DNA of 64,000 nt, taken from assembly GCF_030398335.1 (NCBI RefSeq), contig NZ_JAOAOP010000009.1, positions 1 through 64,000 on the forward strand, given 5' to 3'. A program made the position numbers and the translations under genes. Position 1 is the first letter of the stretch, and every line of letters begins with the position of its first letter. Source of the DNA: Aquibium sp. A9E412. GTDB taxonomy: Bacteria; Pseudomonadota; Alphaproteobacteria; Rhizobiales; Rhizobiaceae. Below the pieces are notes generated by a model, which was not told the DNA's origin, did not search any database, and worked only from the letters and a program-made list of their open reading frames with translations. Below are positions 42,787-52,610 of the stretch, one piece after another.

Positions 42787-44172
42787 ATGCTGCGCAGCAT
42801 GAGGTCGATCGGGCTCCTGATGGTGGCGGCGTTCGCCGCCGCCATCATGACTGCGCCCGCATGGGCAAAGGTGATCGAACATCCCGCGGGCGCGGGCAGT
42901 CTGCAGGCGGTGATCGACGGGGCATCGCCGGGAGATATCATCCGCCTTGCGACGGGTGTGCACACGGGACCGGTGGAGATCGAGACGCGCGTGACGCTTG
43001 AAGGCGCACCAGGAGCGATCCTCAGGGGGGGCGGAAAAGGCAGCGTCATCACCGTCTCTGCGCCGATGGCCTCGGTCCGCGGCCTCGAGATCAGGGGATC
43101 GGGCCTGAACCTGTACGACATGGACTCGGGCATCTTCATCGCTCAGACGGCGACAGGTGCACGCGTGGAAAACAATATCCTGATCGGCAACCTCGTCGGG
43201 ATTTACGTTCACGGGGCGGCGAACTCGCTGATCAAGGGCAACAGGATCGTCGGTCGGCGCGAAGGCCGCACAAGCGAGGCAGGCGACGGCATCTCCGTGT
43301 GGAATGCTCCGGGTGCTCGGGTTGTCGAAAATTCCGTCAGCTATGGCAGGGATGGCATCTTTACCAAGACGAGCGAACGCAACGTCTTCAGAAACAACAC
43401 GCTCCGGAACGTCCGTTTCGGCATTCACTACATGTACACGAACGACAGCGAGGTGAGCGGCAACCTGTCGATCGACAACAACATCGGCTACGCCATCATG
43501 TTCTCCCAAGGGTTGCACGTGACGGAGAACATCTCGGAGGGGGACCGGGATCACGGCCTGCTTTTGAACTACGCAAACGGTTCGGTGATCACCGGCAACG
43601 TCGTCCGCGGACGCCTTTTGCCGATCGAACGGTGGACGGCTGCGGCGCGGGTTGGCGGAACCCACGGCCTGCCGACCGAGCGCGACGCCGCTTCGGAGAG
43701 CCCGTCGCAAGGCACGCGCCTCGGCCCGGAGAAATGCGTCTTTATCTACAATGCGAACGGCAACCGCTTTACCGAGAACTGGTTCGAGGGTTGTGCGATC
43801 GGCATCCACTTTACAGCGGGCTCCGAAAGCAACGCGATGTCGGGCAATGCGTTCATTCGCAACCGCAACCAGGTCAAGTATGTCGGGACCCGGTATCTCG
43901 ACTGGTCACACGATGGCCGGGGCAACTACTGGAGCGACAATCCGGCCTTCGACCTCGACGGCGACGGAATCGCAGACAAGCCGTACCGGCCCAACGGCCT
44001 CGTCGACAAGGTGCTGTGGACTGCGCCGCAGGCGAAGATTCTCGTCAACAGCCCAGCCGTCCAAGTGATCCGCTGGGCGCAGGCGCGGTTCCCGGCATTG
44101 CTGCCTGGCGGCGTGGTCGACAGCCGCCCGCTGATGGCGCCACCCCTTGATCGGGAGATCGAGCACCGATGA
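42787..44172 (+). CDS. nosD: NosD, periplasmic copper-cluster maturation protein
   Basis: A 461-residue periplasmic protein required for CuZ assembly in NosZ. A signal peptide (GLLMVAAFAAAIMTAPAWA) precedes a right-handed beta-helix made of parallel-beta repeats, with repeated N-N-I/G-N and F-x-x-N-x-x patterns. It starts 3 bp after nosZ and overlaps nosF by 4 bp. The end of the gene (WTAPQAKILVNSPAVQVIRW) is typical of the family. Confidence 0.95.
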   Translation: MLRSMRSIGLLMVAAFAAAIMTAPAWAKVIEHPAGAGSLQAVIDGASPGDIIRLATGVHTGPVEIETRVTLEGAPGAILRGGGKGSVITVSAPMASVRGLEIRGSGLNLYDMDSGIFIAQTATGARVENNILIGNLVGIYVHGAANSLIKGNRIVGRREGRTSEAGDGISVWNAPGARVVENSVSYGRDGIFTKTSERNVFRNNTLRNVRFGIHYMYTNDSEVSGNLSIDNNIGYAIMFSQGLHVTENISEGDRDHGLLLNYANGSVITGNVVRGRLLPIERWTAAARVGGTHGLPTERDAASESPSQGTRLGPEKCVFIYNANGNRFTENWFEGCAIGIHFTAGSESNAMSGNAFIRNRNQVKYVGTRYLDWSHDGRGNYWSDNPAFDLDGDGIADKPYRPNGLVDKVLWTAPQAKILVNSPAVQVIRWAQARFPALLPGGVVDSRPLMAPPLDREIEHR

Positions 44173-45086
44173 ACGATACAGTCCAGGTGACCGGCGTTTC
44201 CAAGTCCTACGGCGAACTGCGCGCCGTAACGGACATCACGTGCAATTTCGGCGCAGGCGAAACGGTCGCGCTCGTCGGGCACAACGGTGCTGGCAAGACG
44301 ACCCTGATCAAGCTTATGCTGGGGCTGATCCGGCCGACTTCCGGCACCATCCGTGTTCTTGGAGAGGACCCGTCGGCCGGACAGTTCGAAGCGCGACGGA
44401 GCCTCGGATACCTCCCCGAGAACGTCGCCTTCAACATGGCCCTGACGGGGCGTGAAATCCTGGCGTTCTATGCCCGGCTGAAACGGGTTCCGTTGACGAC
44501 GACCGACGTCCTTTTGGAGCGCGTCGGGCTCGACACGGCAGCGAACAGGCGCGTCGGCACGTATTCCAAAGGAATGCGGCAACGGCTCGGTCTCGCACAG
44601 GCGCTTCTCGGCCGACCGCGGGTGTTGCTTCTGGACGAGCCGACCACAGGCCTCGACCCGGCGCTACGCCGCAGTTTCTACGACATCGTCGACGAACTGA
44701 GGACGGATGGCGCCACGGTGCTTCTGTCTTCTCACGCGCTCACCGAGCTGGAAGGCCGGGCCGACCGCGTCGTCATTGTCGACAATGGCGTGAAAATTGC
44801 CGACGGCACAATCGAGGACCTTCGCCGGATAGCACGACTGCCCACGCGAATCCGTGTGAAGGTCATAGAAGCGCCCGACCTGGTCGACACGTGGGCACGC
44901 GCGGGAGGCTGGCGACGCATCAACGGCCGTTTGATGGAGGTTGAAGCAGGTCCGGAAGAGAAGATCGCGTTGCTGCGAAGCGCAGCGTCACCCGATGCGC
45001 CTGTGGCCGATCTGGACGTCATTCCGCCGTCACTCGACGAGCTCTATGCCCATTTCCTCAGCGCTTCGCGGGAGATCTCAGAATGA
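44169..45086 (+). CDS. nosF: NosF, ABC-type ATPase for NosZ maturation
   Basis: A 305-residue ATPase that works with NosD and NosY in sulfur or copper-centre supply to NosZ. Walker A is GHNGAGKTT, signature YSKGMRQRLGLAQAL, Walker B VLLLDEPTTGLDP and switch VLLSSHALTE. A C-terminal helical domain extends about 80 residues past the ATPase core. It overlaps nosD and nosY by 4 bp each. Confidence 0.95.
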   Translation: MNDTVQVTGVSKSYGELRAVTDITCNFGAGETVALVGHNGAGKTTLIKLMLGLIRPTSGTIRVLGEDPSAGQFEARRSLGYLPENVAFNMALTGREILAFYARLKRVPLTTTDVLLERVGLDTAANRRVGTYSKGMRQRLGLAQALLGRPRVLLLDEPTTGLDPALRRSFYDIVDELRTDGATVLLSSHALTELEGRADRVVIVDNGVKIADGTIEDLRRIARLPTRIRVKVIEAPDLVDTWARAGGWRRINGRLMEVEAGPEEKIALLRSAASPDAPVADLDVIPPSLDELYAHFLSASREISE

Positions 45087-45910
45087 GAAACCTGATGATC
45101 GTCGCCCGCAAGGAGATCCAGGAAGGACTGCGCAATCGCTGGGTGCTTGCCACGACGCTGTTGCTGGCAGCGCTTGCGCTGACGCTCACATTCCTTGGCA
45201 GCGCTCCCACCGGCAACGTCGATGTGCCGTCCCTGGAAGTTGTCACCGTCAGCCTCTCCAGCCTGACGATCTTCCTCGTCCCTCTGATCGCGTTGCTGAT
45301 TTCGCATGACGCGATCGTCGGCGAGATGGAGCGCGGCACGATGCTGCTTCTCCTGAGCTATCCGATCGGACGTTGGCAGGTGATCGGCGGCAAGTTCATC
45401 GGCCACGTCGCCATTCTTGCCTTTGCGACGCTGCTCGGCTACGGCGCTGCCGCAGCGGCGCTTTTTGCCACGACCGCCGGCATCGATGACGCGAGTTGGA
45501 TCGCTTTCGCGTCTATGGTCCTTTCGTCGGTCCTGCTCGGTTCTGTGTTCATAGCTCTGGGCTATCTCGTCAGTGCGCTCGTCCAGGAGCGCGGGACTGC
45601 CGGCGGCATCGCCGTCGGCATCTGGCTGCTTTTCGTCCTGCTCTACGACATGGCCTTGCTTGGCCTGCTTGTCGTCGATCAGGGGCGGATCGTCGGAGGC
45701 GGCGCCCTGAACGCGCTGCTGCTAGCGAACCCGACGGACGTATACCGCCTGCTCAACCTGACCTCCGGCGATGTGAGCGCGCTGTCGGGGATGGGCAGCG
45801 CGGTGCAGCAGGCTGCACTTCCTGCCGGTGCGCTGATCGCCGCTCTGATCGCGTGGACAGCCGTGCCGCTGACCGGCGCTGCCGTCGTCTTTGCAAGGAG
45901 GGAGCTGTGA
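45083..45910 (+). CDS. nosY: NosY, ABC-type membrane subunit for NosZ maturation
   Basis: A 275-residue membrane protein with six expected segments. It starts MRNLMIVARKEIQEGLRNRW, typical of NosY/ABC-2 permeases, and carries a large loop rich in Gly/Ala/Ser. It forms the membrane part of the NosFY complex. It overlaps nosF by 4 bp, and its stop overlaps the GTG of nosL. Confidence 0.95.
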   Translation: MRNLMIVARKEIQEGLRNRWVLATTLLLAALALTLTFLGSAPTGNVDVPSLEVVTVSLSSLTIFLVPLIALLISHDAIVGEMERGTMLLLLSYPIGRWQVIGGKFIGHVAILAFATLLGYGAAAAALFATTAGIDDASWIAFASMVLSSVLLGSVFIALGYLVSALVQERGTAGGIAVGIWLLFVLLYDMALLGLLVVDQGRIVGGGALNALLLANPTDVYRLLNLTSGDVSALSGMGSAVQQAALPAGALIAALIAWTAVPLTGAAVVFARREL

Positions 45911-46449
45911 GGCACCGGATGACCGTCATCGCCATTGCAGCAGCCTTGGGCCTGGTCGCGTGCGGTGACGACGGCCCTCAGGAAGCGCCGGGTCCCTTCG
46001 CGTTGACGGAAGAAGCCGTCGGCCGCTACTGCGGAATGAACGTGATTGATCACCCGGGACCGAAAGGCCAGATCATCCTCGGCGCCATCCCAGAGCCGAT
46101 CTGGTTCTCGTCTGCGCGTGATGCCGTGGCCTTCACCATGCTCGCGGAGGAACCAAAGAACGTTGCCGCCATATATGTGTCCGACATGGCAAAGGCGCCA
46201 AGCTGGCAGCAGCCCGGCCCGGAGAACTGGATCGAAGCCCGCGCCGCATTCTACGTGATCGGCAGCGCGGTGAAGGGCGGCATGGGAGCGCTCGAGACCG
46301 TCCCGTTTTCGACACGGGCGACTGCCGAAGCATTCTCGAATGAAAACGGCGGCCAGGTGGTCGTCTTCGACGAAATCCCGACCGCGTACGTCCTCGGCTC
46401 CGCCGGATCGGAACCAGCCGCAACGGACACTGTTGGATCGACGGACTAG
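45907..46449 (+). CDS. nosL: NosL, copper-delivering lipoprotein
   Basis: A 180-residue outer-periplasmic lipoprotein that donates Cu(I) for NosZ assembly. The lipobox is LVACGDDG after a short signal peptide. The copper site motif GRYCGMNVIDHPGPKGQI is intact. The GTG at 45907 is preferred over an ATG at 45919 because AGGAGGG lies at ideal spacing and the start overlaps the nosY stop (GTGA). The C-terminal tail is short and Ser/Thr-rich. Confidence 0.93.
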   Translation: MRHRMTVIAIAAALGLVACGDDGPQEAPGPFALTEEAVGRYCGMNVIDHPGPKGQIILGAIPEPIWFSSARDAVAFTMLAEEPKNVAAIYVSDMAKAPSWQQPGPENWIEARAAFYVIGSAVKGGMGALETVPFSTRATAEAFSNENGGQVVVFDEIPTAYVLGSAGSEPAATDTVGSTD

Positions 46450-46458
46450 AGAGCGGCC

Positions 46459-47448
46459 ATGCAGAAAATCAACCGCCGTCGTTTCATCGCCATTGGCGCA
46501 GCTGCCGCGGGTTGCGGTCTTCCGCTTCTCCATGCGTCGTCTGCCCAGTCATCCACTGCGGTGACCTGGCGCGGACAGGCGCTCGGCGCGCAAGCGTCCC
46601 TGGTGATCCACCACCATGATCGCAATGCCGCGGCGCGACTGGTGCGGCAGGTGGTCACCGAAGTGGAGCGGCTGGAACGGGTGTTCAGCCTCTACCTTCC
46701 GGATTCCGCGCTTTCGAGATTGAACCGGTTTGGTGCGCTTGCCGCACCGCCATCCGACTTGGTCGCTCTGCTGCAGACATGTCGCGAGGTCTGGGAACTG
46801 ACCAATGGCGCGTTCGATCCCACGGTACAGCCGCTTTGGAGATTGCTGAGCGAGCATTTCGCACGACCCGACGCGGACCCGGCCGGACCGAATCCGGGCC
46901 AGATTGCCGACGCACTGGCGCTCGTCGGCTTCGACAAGGTGATCTTCGACCGCAACCGGGTTGCACTCAAGCGTCGTGGCGCTGCGCTGACGCTCAATGG
47001 TATCGCACAAGGCTACATAACAGACCGTGCCGTCGATATCCTGCGGCGCGGTGGGATCGAGAACAGCCTGGTCGATATCGGTGAGATCCGTGCACTTGGG
47101 CAGCATCCGGCTCGTGGCGCGTGGCGCGTCGGTATCGAGGCCACCGACGATCGCGCGCGACAGCCGGCTTTCCTCGAACTCGTGAACAACGCCGTGGCAA
47201 CGTCCAGTCCCGACGGGTTCGCCTTCGACCCTGCCGGTTCCTTCAATCACCTCCTGAATCCGCGCAGCGGGGCCAGCGCCAACAACCACCAGAGCGTGAC
47301 CGTGCTCGCCCCGGAGGCAGTCCTGGCCGACGCCTTCTCGACGGGCTTCAGCTTGATGACGTACGACGCTGTCGCGAGCATCGCGCCAACAATCCCGCGG
47401 CTGCAGGTGCATCTGACGAACGAGTCCGGATCGCGCGACTTGCCCTGA
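46459..47448 (+). CDS. nosX: NosX/ApbE-type FAD:protein FMN transferase
   Basis: A 329-residue exported flavin transferase that covalently attaches FMN to NosR. The signal region NRRRFIAIGAAAAGCG looks like a Tat signal. Family motifs are FSLYLPDSALSRLNR, LTNGAFDPTVQPLW, LTLNGIAQGYITDRAVD, VDIGEIRALG and NHLLNPRSG. It is last in the nos operon, 9 bp after nosL, and is convergent with the large signalling gene. Confidence 0.93.
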   Translation: MQKINRRRFIAIGAAAAGCGLPLLHASSAQSSTAVTWRGQALGAQASLVIHHHDRNAAARLVRQVVTEVERLERVFSLYLPDSALSRLNRFGALAAPPSDLVALLQTCREVWELTNGAFDPTVQPLWRLLSEHFARPDADPAGPNPGQIADALALVGFDKVIFDRNRVALKRRGAALTLNGIAQGYITDRAVDILRRGGIENSLVDIGEIRALGQHPARGAWRVGIEATDDRARQPAFLELVNNAVATSSPDGFAFDPAGSFNHLLNPRSGASANNHQSVTVLAPEAVLADAFSTGFSLMTYDAVASIAPTIPRLQVHLTNESGSRDLP

Positions 47449-47639
47449 CCCTGTGGACCAATTGCTGCGTTCGGTTGGTCATCGGCGACAGCACAGATGC
47501 AGCCGATCAACCGCGCCGAAACGGGTTCAGGCACGGTCAAGGCGGGATTTCATCCAAGCGGCGCAGCCAGGGGCCGCCGAAGTCCGATCAGCCAGCGATC
47601 ACGCGCATGCGCCATGCCGAGATCTGCCCGAGGTGTCAC

Positions 47640-50267
47640 TTAACCGGAGCCGTGGTGCCGGCGCTCGCCTGGGTCGTCGATCTGCCTTTGCCAGCTTTCG
47701 ATCGCATCCTCGAGCGACATCGGCCTGCCGTAGTGGAAACCCTGGCCCATCTGGCATCCCCACGTTCGAAGCAGCAGGCCCTGCTCGGAGGACTGGACGC
47801 CTTCCGCCACCACGTTCAGGCCCAGATTGCGCCCGAGCGTTATCATCGACTGAACAATGGCCGTGTTGCTGCCGTTCTGCGCCAGATTGTCCATGAAGGA
47901 GTGGTCGATCTTGATCTCGGAGATCGGATATTTCTGCAGATGCATGAGGGACGCATAGCCGGTGCCGAAATCATCGAGCGCGATGCCCATGCCCATACGG
48001 CGCAACTCCGCCAGGGCCTCTCCCAGGCTATCCTCCATCTCGTCGAGAAGGACGCGCTCGGTGATCTCGAGCGTGAGCAGTTCTGCCGGGACGTCGGCTT
48101 GCTTCAGGGTTCGCAGAAGCCATCGCGTGAAGTCGCCCTGCATGAGAGTGGCCGCAGACAGGTTGACGGCCACTTGCGGGGACGTTCCGGTCCGACTGGC
48201 AAAGGTCTGGATGTCTTTCAGGACCAGCGAAAGCATTCGCTCGCCGATGGCCCAGCCCAATTTGGGGTGGTCAAGCGCCTGAAAGATTTCCAGCGGGGGC
48301 AAGACACCGCGCTCCGGATGATCGATGCGGAGCAGCGCTTCGCATCCAACGATCCGGCCGTTCGGGAGCATGACCTTGGGCTGGTAGAAGGGGACGATCC
48401 ATCCCTCTCGCAGCGCTTCGCGCCCCAGTTCGAGCTGGGCAACCTTCTGCTCGGCTACCCGGCGCATTTGCGGCACGAAGGCTTTCACGACGTTCCTCTG
48501 TTCGGCCTTCGATTCGTAGAGCGCCATGTCTGCCTTCTTGAGCAGGTCTTCGGCCGTGTCCGTGGCCGCAGCAAGGGCGCAGCCGACGCTCACGTCGCAG
48601 GTGCGGGCCTTGGCGCTTCGTCGCAGACTGGCGCTGAGCGACCGCGCAAGTCTGCGCGCCCGTTCCTCGAGCCTGCGAAGATCGCCTGCCTCCGGCACGA
48701 TGACCGCAAACTCGTCGCCGCCCAGCCGGGCGGCAAGTTCGGAGCTTTGTGTGTGCTTCGACAGATGTCGGGCGAAGAGCCGCAGAACCGCATCGCCGGC
48801 CGCGTGACCGAAGCGGTCATTGACCTGCTTGAAGTCGTCGAGATCAAGAAGCAGAAGGCCGACCGGCTGGCGCTTCGCGGGTGCAAGATGGTTCCGCAAC
48901 GCGCGCTCAAAGCTTCGACGGTTGGCGACGCCCGTGAGCGAGTCCTCGAAAGCGGCGCGACGGAGTTGCTCTTCGGCAAGAAAATGGTCGTGCACATCTT
49001 CGAGCGAGCCGTACCAGCGGATGATGTTGCCGTTGGCGTCAAACCGCGGCGCACCACGAACGCGCACCCACCGGTAGCTGCCGTCAACCAGTTGGATGCG
49101 GTATCGGAGGTCGGCCGGCTTTCCGGTCTCGAGACGCTCGCGCCAGTAATCCAGTGCCGGATCGACATCATCGGGATGCAGGGCCTTCAGCCAGCCCATC
49201 CCGAGCGCCTCATCGGGCGTGATGCCGGTGAACGACGCCCATCGCGAGGAAATCGACTCAAGACGCCCGCGTGCGTCGGCGGTCCAGGGAACTTGCGGAT
49301 TGAGTTCGACGGTCTGACGGTGGTGCTCCTCGCTCTCCTTGAGGTTCTGCAGCGTGATGCTGCGCTCGATCGCCAGCGAGGCGATGTGGCGTATCCCCTC
49401 AAGGCTCTCCAGCTCGTCGGCGGTCGGAGCGCGCACCTCGTCGAAATAGAAACCGAAGGTGGCAAGAACCTTGCCCTGCGAAGAAAGGACGGGGCGCGAC
49501 CAGCACGCGCGCAAGCTGTGCCGCTCGATCAGGTGTCGCCACTCCTGCCAGAGAGGACTGATGTCGGTGTCGGTCACGATCACGTCGCAGCACTGGTGCG
49601 CAGCCGTGCCGCATGAACCGACGCCGGTCCCGATCTTCAGGCCGGCAACATCCGCGAAGAGCTCCGGTGGAAGGCTGGGGGCAATCGCACCGGTGAACCT
49701 CCCGGCGTCGGCATCGACGAGCATGATCGAGCACCTGGCACCCGATACGCTATGCTCTCCGTATCGGCAGAGGGTGGCGAGAACCTCTTCTATGGCCGCG
49801 CCGCGCGACACCATCTCCAGGATCTGGTGCTCGCGCTTCTCGCAGTTCTCCCGCTCGACGCGTTCATGGATGTCGATCGAGCAACCGATCCAGAGTCCGG
49901 CGCTGGCATCGATGATCCGTGCCCGCAGAAGGTGCCAGCGGTACACGCCATCCGAACGGCGTATCCGTGCCGCAAGCTCGTGCTGCTGAAGACCCTTCTC
50001 GACAACTTTCGCTATCGCCTGATCGATCGCCGGCCTGTCATCGGGATGGAGAGCCTCGAGCCATCCGTGACCCAGCGATCCGGCGTCGCTCTTTCCGGTA
50101 TAGTCCCGCCATTCCGCATTGACGTAGAGAACGCGCCCGTTCTTTTCGACAACCCACACGAAGCCGGGCACCGCATCGGTCAGCGCTTCAAGGAGCTGCT
50201 CGCGTTGCTGGATCGCTTCACGTGTGGGCGCTTCGAGTTCCAAGGCGGACCTCTTGCAAACAGTCAT
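47640..50267 (-). CDS. PAS-GAF-PAS-GGDEF-EAL cyclic di-GMP signalling protein
   Basis: A protein of about 875 residues that senses a signal and makes or breaks cyclic di-GMP. In order: PAS/PAC (LEALTDAVPGFVWVVEKNG to RWHLLRARIID), a GAF-like domain around residues 160-300 (SVSGARCSIMLVDADAGRF to IASLAIERSI), a second PAS (VPWTADARGRLESISSRWAS), GGDEF near residue 515 (RLGGDEFAVIV, intact) and EAL near residue 643 (GCEALLRIDHP). EAL-domain residues such as QVAVNLSA, LEITER and LDDFGTGYASL look complete. Both catalytic domains thus appear active. ATG 50267 is the preferred start; in-frame ATGs at 50294 and 50300 are alternatives. It is convergent with nosX. Confidence 0.9.
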   Translation of the reverse strand: MTVCKRSALELEAPTREAIQQREQLLEALTDAVPGFVWVVEKNGRVLYVNAEWRDYTGKSDAGSLGHGWLEALHPDDRPAIDQAIAKVVEKGLQQHELAARIRRSDGVYRWHLLRARIIDASAGLWIGCSIDIHERVERENCEKREHQILEMVSRGAAIEEVLATLCRYGEHSVSGARCSIMLVDADAGRFTGAIAPSLPPELFADVAGLKIGTGVGSCGTAAHQCCDVIVTDTDISPLWQEWRHLIERHSLRACWSRPVLSSQGKVLATFGFYFDEVRAPTADELESLEGIRHIASLAIERSITLQNLKESEEHHRQTVELNPQVPWTADARGRLESISSRWASFTGITPDEALGMGWLKALHPDDVDPALDYWRERLETGKPADLRYRIQLVDGSYRWVRVRGAPRFDANGNIIRWYGSLEDVHDHFLAEEQLRRAAFEDSLTGVANRRSFERALRNHLAPAKRQPVGLLLLDLDDFKQVNDRFGHAAGDAVLRLFARHLSKHTQSSELAARLGGDEFAVIVPEAGDLRRLEERARRLARSLSASLRRSAKARTCDVSVGCALAAATDTAEDLLKKADMALYESKAEQRNVVKAFVPQMRRVAEQKVAQLELGREALREGWIVPFYQPKVMLPNGRIVGCEALLRIDHPERGVLPPLEIFQALDHPKLGWAIGERMLSLVLKDIQTFASRTGTSPQVAVNLSAATLMQGDFTRWLLRTLKQADVPAELLTLEITERVLLDEMEDSLGEALAELRRMGMGIALDDFGTGYASLMHLQKYPISEIKIDHSFMDNLAQNGSNTAIVQSMITLGRNLGLNVVAEGVQSSEQGLLLRTWGCQMGQGFHYGRPMSLEDAIESWQRQIDDPGERRHHGSG

Positions 50268-50435
50268 GTCGCCATCTCGACATGCCCGAGCCATACCCAT
50301 TCGGTCATAACAAATGGCTAAGGCAATCGAAGGAGATCGATGCATCTGTCGACGGGGCTTCTTCTTGTTGTCGGCGCGACAGGGGGCCAGCTTGCCAACC
50401 GACCGGGCAGGCGCTTTCTGTGTTGGAGGCGGAGC

Positions 50436-50633
50436 ATGGAGGCCGATTTCGCCGCAGCGCGGCGGCATCTGCACGCTGCAAGAGACGATCTTTGCGGCGA
50501 CGATCGCACCAGTGGCAAAGCACGGCACGCACTCGATCTTCTGCTTGAGGCCATCGTCACCGCCGAAAAACCCGTCGCAATGCCGACCAGCAGCCCCAAC
50601 GTGGTCCCCTTTCCGCCCAGGCGTGTGCCATAG
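50436..50633 (+). CDS. small hypothetical protein (65 aa)
   Basis: Starts ATG 50436 with a strong GGAGG seven bases upstream. The protein reads MEADFAAARRHLHAARDDLC then a helical segment and ends NVVPFPPRRVP, a tail common in small rhizobial proteins of unknown function. A longer open frame begins at 50340 without ribosome site. No function is assigned; coding status is inferred from the ribosome site and amphipathic composition. Confidence 0.5.
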   Translation: MEADFAAARRHLHAARDDLCGDDRTSGKARHALDLLLEAIVTAEKPVAMPTSSPNVVPFPPRRVP

Positions 50634-51014
50634 AGACAGCTACGGTGTGCGAACCGGCCAGACCTCTTGCCGTCAAACCGGTTCGTTTCGCTTCCCGTGG
50701 TCCGCCGCTTTCCGGCACCCAGCCCTAGGCCCGGGCTTAGGGGTCTGCCTATGGTGTGATCGCGGTAGTTTTCCGATCCGGCAGCATGCGTCGGGTACGG
50801 CTTGTTGCACAACCCACGGCCGGAGTCCGGCTGGTCCCCATTCGACAAGAGATCCGTAGCAGCGGAGGCGATCAACAAGGACGCCATGGCCGCTGCGCTG
50901 GCGCAGCCCGGGCTCAGCGTAAGAACCGGTCGGCGGGAGAGCGGTTCCCGAACGAACGGCAGTTGGAGGAACCGTGAGGCCGATACGAGCATTGAACACG
51001 CGACGGAGGATGAG
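50634..51014. other. 381-bp gap before the DUF2945-like gene
   Basis: No supported gene. It includes a GC-rich near-perfect palindrome CCCTAGGCCCGGGCTTAGGG at about 50722-50741. Confidence 0.35.
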
Positions 51015-51209
51015 ATGACGAGGTTCGGCCCCGGCGATCACGTCAGCTGCAAGTGCGAAGCCGGCCGCGAAGGCGGCGAGTTTATCGGGGTCTACCAAGC
51101 TGATTTCCGCTACAACGGCCCCATCCGCCGCGCTTTGCGCGGCGAGCCGCAATGCGCGATCAAGAGCGACAGGACAGAGCACGTCGCCGCCCACAAGGAA
51201 GCCGCTTGA
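51015..51209 (+). CDS. DUF2945-like small protein (Tudor-type hypervirulence-associated fold)
   Basis: A 64-residue protein. It begins MTRFGPGDHVSCKCEAGREG and contains CAIKSDRTEHVAAHKEAA, matching the DUF2945 pattern (GDHVSWNSEAG, YEIKSDKTDHIAAHK). GGAGG lies 6 bases before the ATG. Its function in bacteria is unknown; the Tudor-like fold suggests binding of a ligand or protein. It is followed 10 bp later by a DUF488 gene, a common pairing in alphaproteobacteria. Confidence 0.75.
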   Translation: MTRFGPGDHVSCKCEAGREGGEFIGVYQADFRYNGPIRRALRGEPQCAIKSDRTEHVAAHKEAA

Positions 51210-51219
51210 CGAGGAGGCG

Positions 51220-51762
51220 GTGTTGGTTGCGCAGTTCACCACCATCGGCCACTCCAACCGCAGCATGGAGGAGTTCCTTGCCATGCTGCGCGATGCGCAG
51301 GTCGATCTGCTGATCGACGTCCGATCATTCCCACGATCGCGCACCAATCCGATTTTCAACATCGACAGCCTGCCGGACCACCTTGCCGAGGTGCAGATCG
51401 GCTACCACCATTTCCCCGCATTGGGCGGGCGGCGGTCGAAGCAGGCCGGCGTCGACGAAACCGTCAACGCGATGTGGCGTGTCCGGAGTTTCCACAATTA
51501 CGCCGACTACGCCCTGGGCCCTGAATTCGCGGTTGCATTCGACGCGCTGCTCGGCATGGCGCGGCACCGGCGCCTGGCGCTGATGTGCTCCGAAGCCGTG
51601 TGGTGGCGCTGCCACCGCCGCATCATCACCGACCATCTGCTGCTCAACGAACGCGCCGTGGATCACCTGATGGGTCCTGGCCAAGTCGTTCGGGCCGAAC
51701 TGACGCCCGGAGCACGGAAAACCGCGCAGGGGAAGGTGGTCTATCCGCCGGTCGACAGCTAG
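51220..51762 (+). CDS. DUF488-family protein
   Basis: A 180-residue DUF488 protein with the N-terminal TIGHSNRSMEEFLAMLRDAQ, DVRSFPRSRTNPIFN, LGGRR and RRLALMCSEAVWWRCHRR motifs (conserved Cys and His). The fold is unknown to be enzymatic. The start is GTG 51220 with GAGGAGG close upstream; a TTG at 51223 is an alternative. It forms a pair with the DUF2945-like gene. Confidence 0.85.
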   Translation: MLVAQFTTIGHSNRSMEEFLAMLRDAQVDLLIDVRSFPRSRTNPIFNIDSLPDHLAEVQIGYHHFPALGGRRSKQAGVDETVNAMWRVRSFHNYADYALGPEFAVAFDALLGMARHRRLALMCSEAVWWRCHRRIITDHLLLNERAVDHLMGPGQVVRAELTPGARKTAQGKVVYPPVDS

Positions 51763-51765
51763 ACC

Positions 51766-51816
51766 CTTTCCACGCGACGTGGAAACCGGTTTGCCGTCCG
51801 CAAACGCCTCAGGACG
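51766..51816. repeat. dispersed short repeat, copy A
   Basis: A sequence of about 50 bases whose core GTGGAAACCGGTTTGCCG continues as TCCGCAAACGC. It is over 80 percent identical by eye to the copy at 60081-60132. Both copies lie just downstream of a gene in an intergenic space. Confidence 0.6.
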
Positions 51817-51827
51817 ATGAATCGGCG

Positions 51828-52355
51828 CTAACTCAGGGCCTTCGGGTTGAGCACCTCGCGCGGACCCAGGCTTTCTGTTGCAGGTCGATGTACCGCTGAC
51901 GCGATGCCCAGCGATGTGAACAGTTCGGCGATCCGGGAAATGCCTTCGGATCGGCGGAGCGCGTCCAGAAACTCCGGATCACCGGCGCGCATTGCTAACC
52001 GGGAGACGACGGTACGCAGCCGCTTGAGTTCCTCGCTCTCACCCACGACGGTCACGAGAAGATCGACCCCGCTGCCGTCCGGCGCGTCGAAAGCCACCGC
52101 CTGACCCAACCGGGAAATCAGGATCAGAGGCGGACTGGCCCGCTCGACAACCGCGTGGGGCATCGCGAGTCCGCGGCCCAGGCCAGTGCTGCCGAGCCTC
52201 TCCCGCTGAAGCAGGCAAAACGCCACATCGCGGACCGATGCACCCGGCCGCAGATGACAAATGCGCGTGGCGACATTCCAAAGAGCCGTCTTGCGGCACC
52301 GCGCACGTGCGTCCGTCGCAAGAGCAATCTGGAATGCGACCTGACCGGCTTTCAT
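51828..52355 (-). CDS. PTS IIA-2 (PtsN/fructose type) protein
   Basis: A 175-residue phosphotransferase IIA domain of the nitrogen-PTS/fructose type. The phosphorylated histidine is in GLGRGLAMPHAVV; HLRPGASVRDVAFCLLQRER and VDLLVTVVGES are typical. ATG 52355 has CGGAG upstream; an open frame reaches further. In alphaproteobacteria PtsN usually sits beside rpoN, but here it stands alone, so it is probably a paralogue that regulates another process. Confidence 0.82.
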   Translation of the reverse strand: MKAGQVAFQIALATDARARCRKTALWNVATRICHLRPGASVRDVAFCLLQRERLGSTGLGRGLAMPHAVVERASPPLILISRLGQAVAFDAPDGSGVDLLVTVVGESEELKRLRTVVSRLAMRAGDPEFLDALRRSEGISRIAELFTSLGIASAVHRPATESLGPREVLNPKALS

Positions 52356-52610
52356 GGCAAGCTCCGATGACCGCGCGCGAAGGGCGGCGGTTCGTCCGAA
52401 TTGGTGATCGAGCGGATGTCGAAGCCCGGAAACGCCCTGGGACGTTTCCGGGTCAGCCATGGCGGTTGGTGGCCTCGGTCATGCTGCAGGTGGAGATGCT
52501 GTTCATGGCGTCGTCCATCAACGTCCTGCCCGCGTCAGGCAGCAGGTAACGTCGCGTCGCAAGCCTAAGCTGCCCGTTTCCTTCACGCCGACGCTGGCGT
52601 GCCTTGCGCC

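Noticed and set aside
47121-49616. Very long plus-strand open frame (over 800 codons) through nosX and the GGDEF-EAL gene
   Set aside because: It is antisense to an intact PAS-GAF-PAS-GGDEF-EAL protein and out of frame with nosX; GC-rich DNA commonly keeps such shadow frames open.
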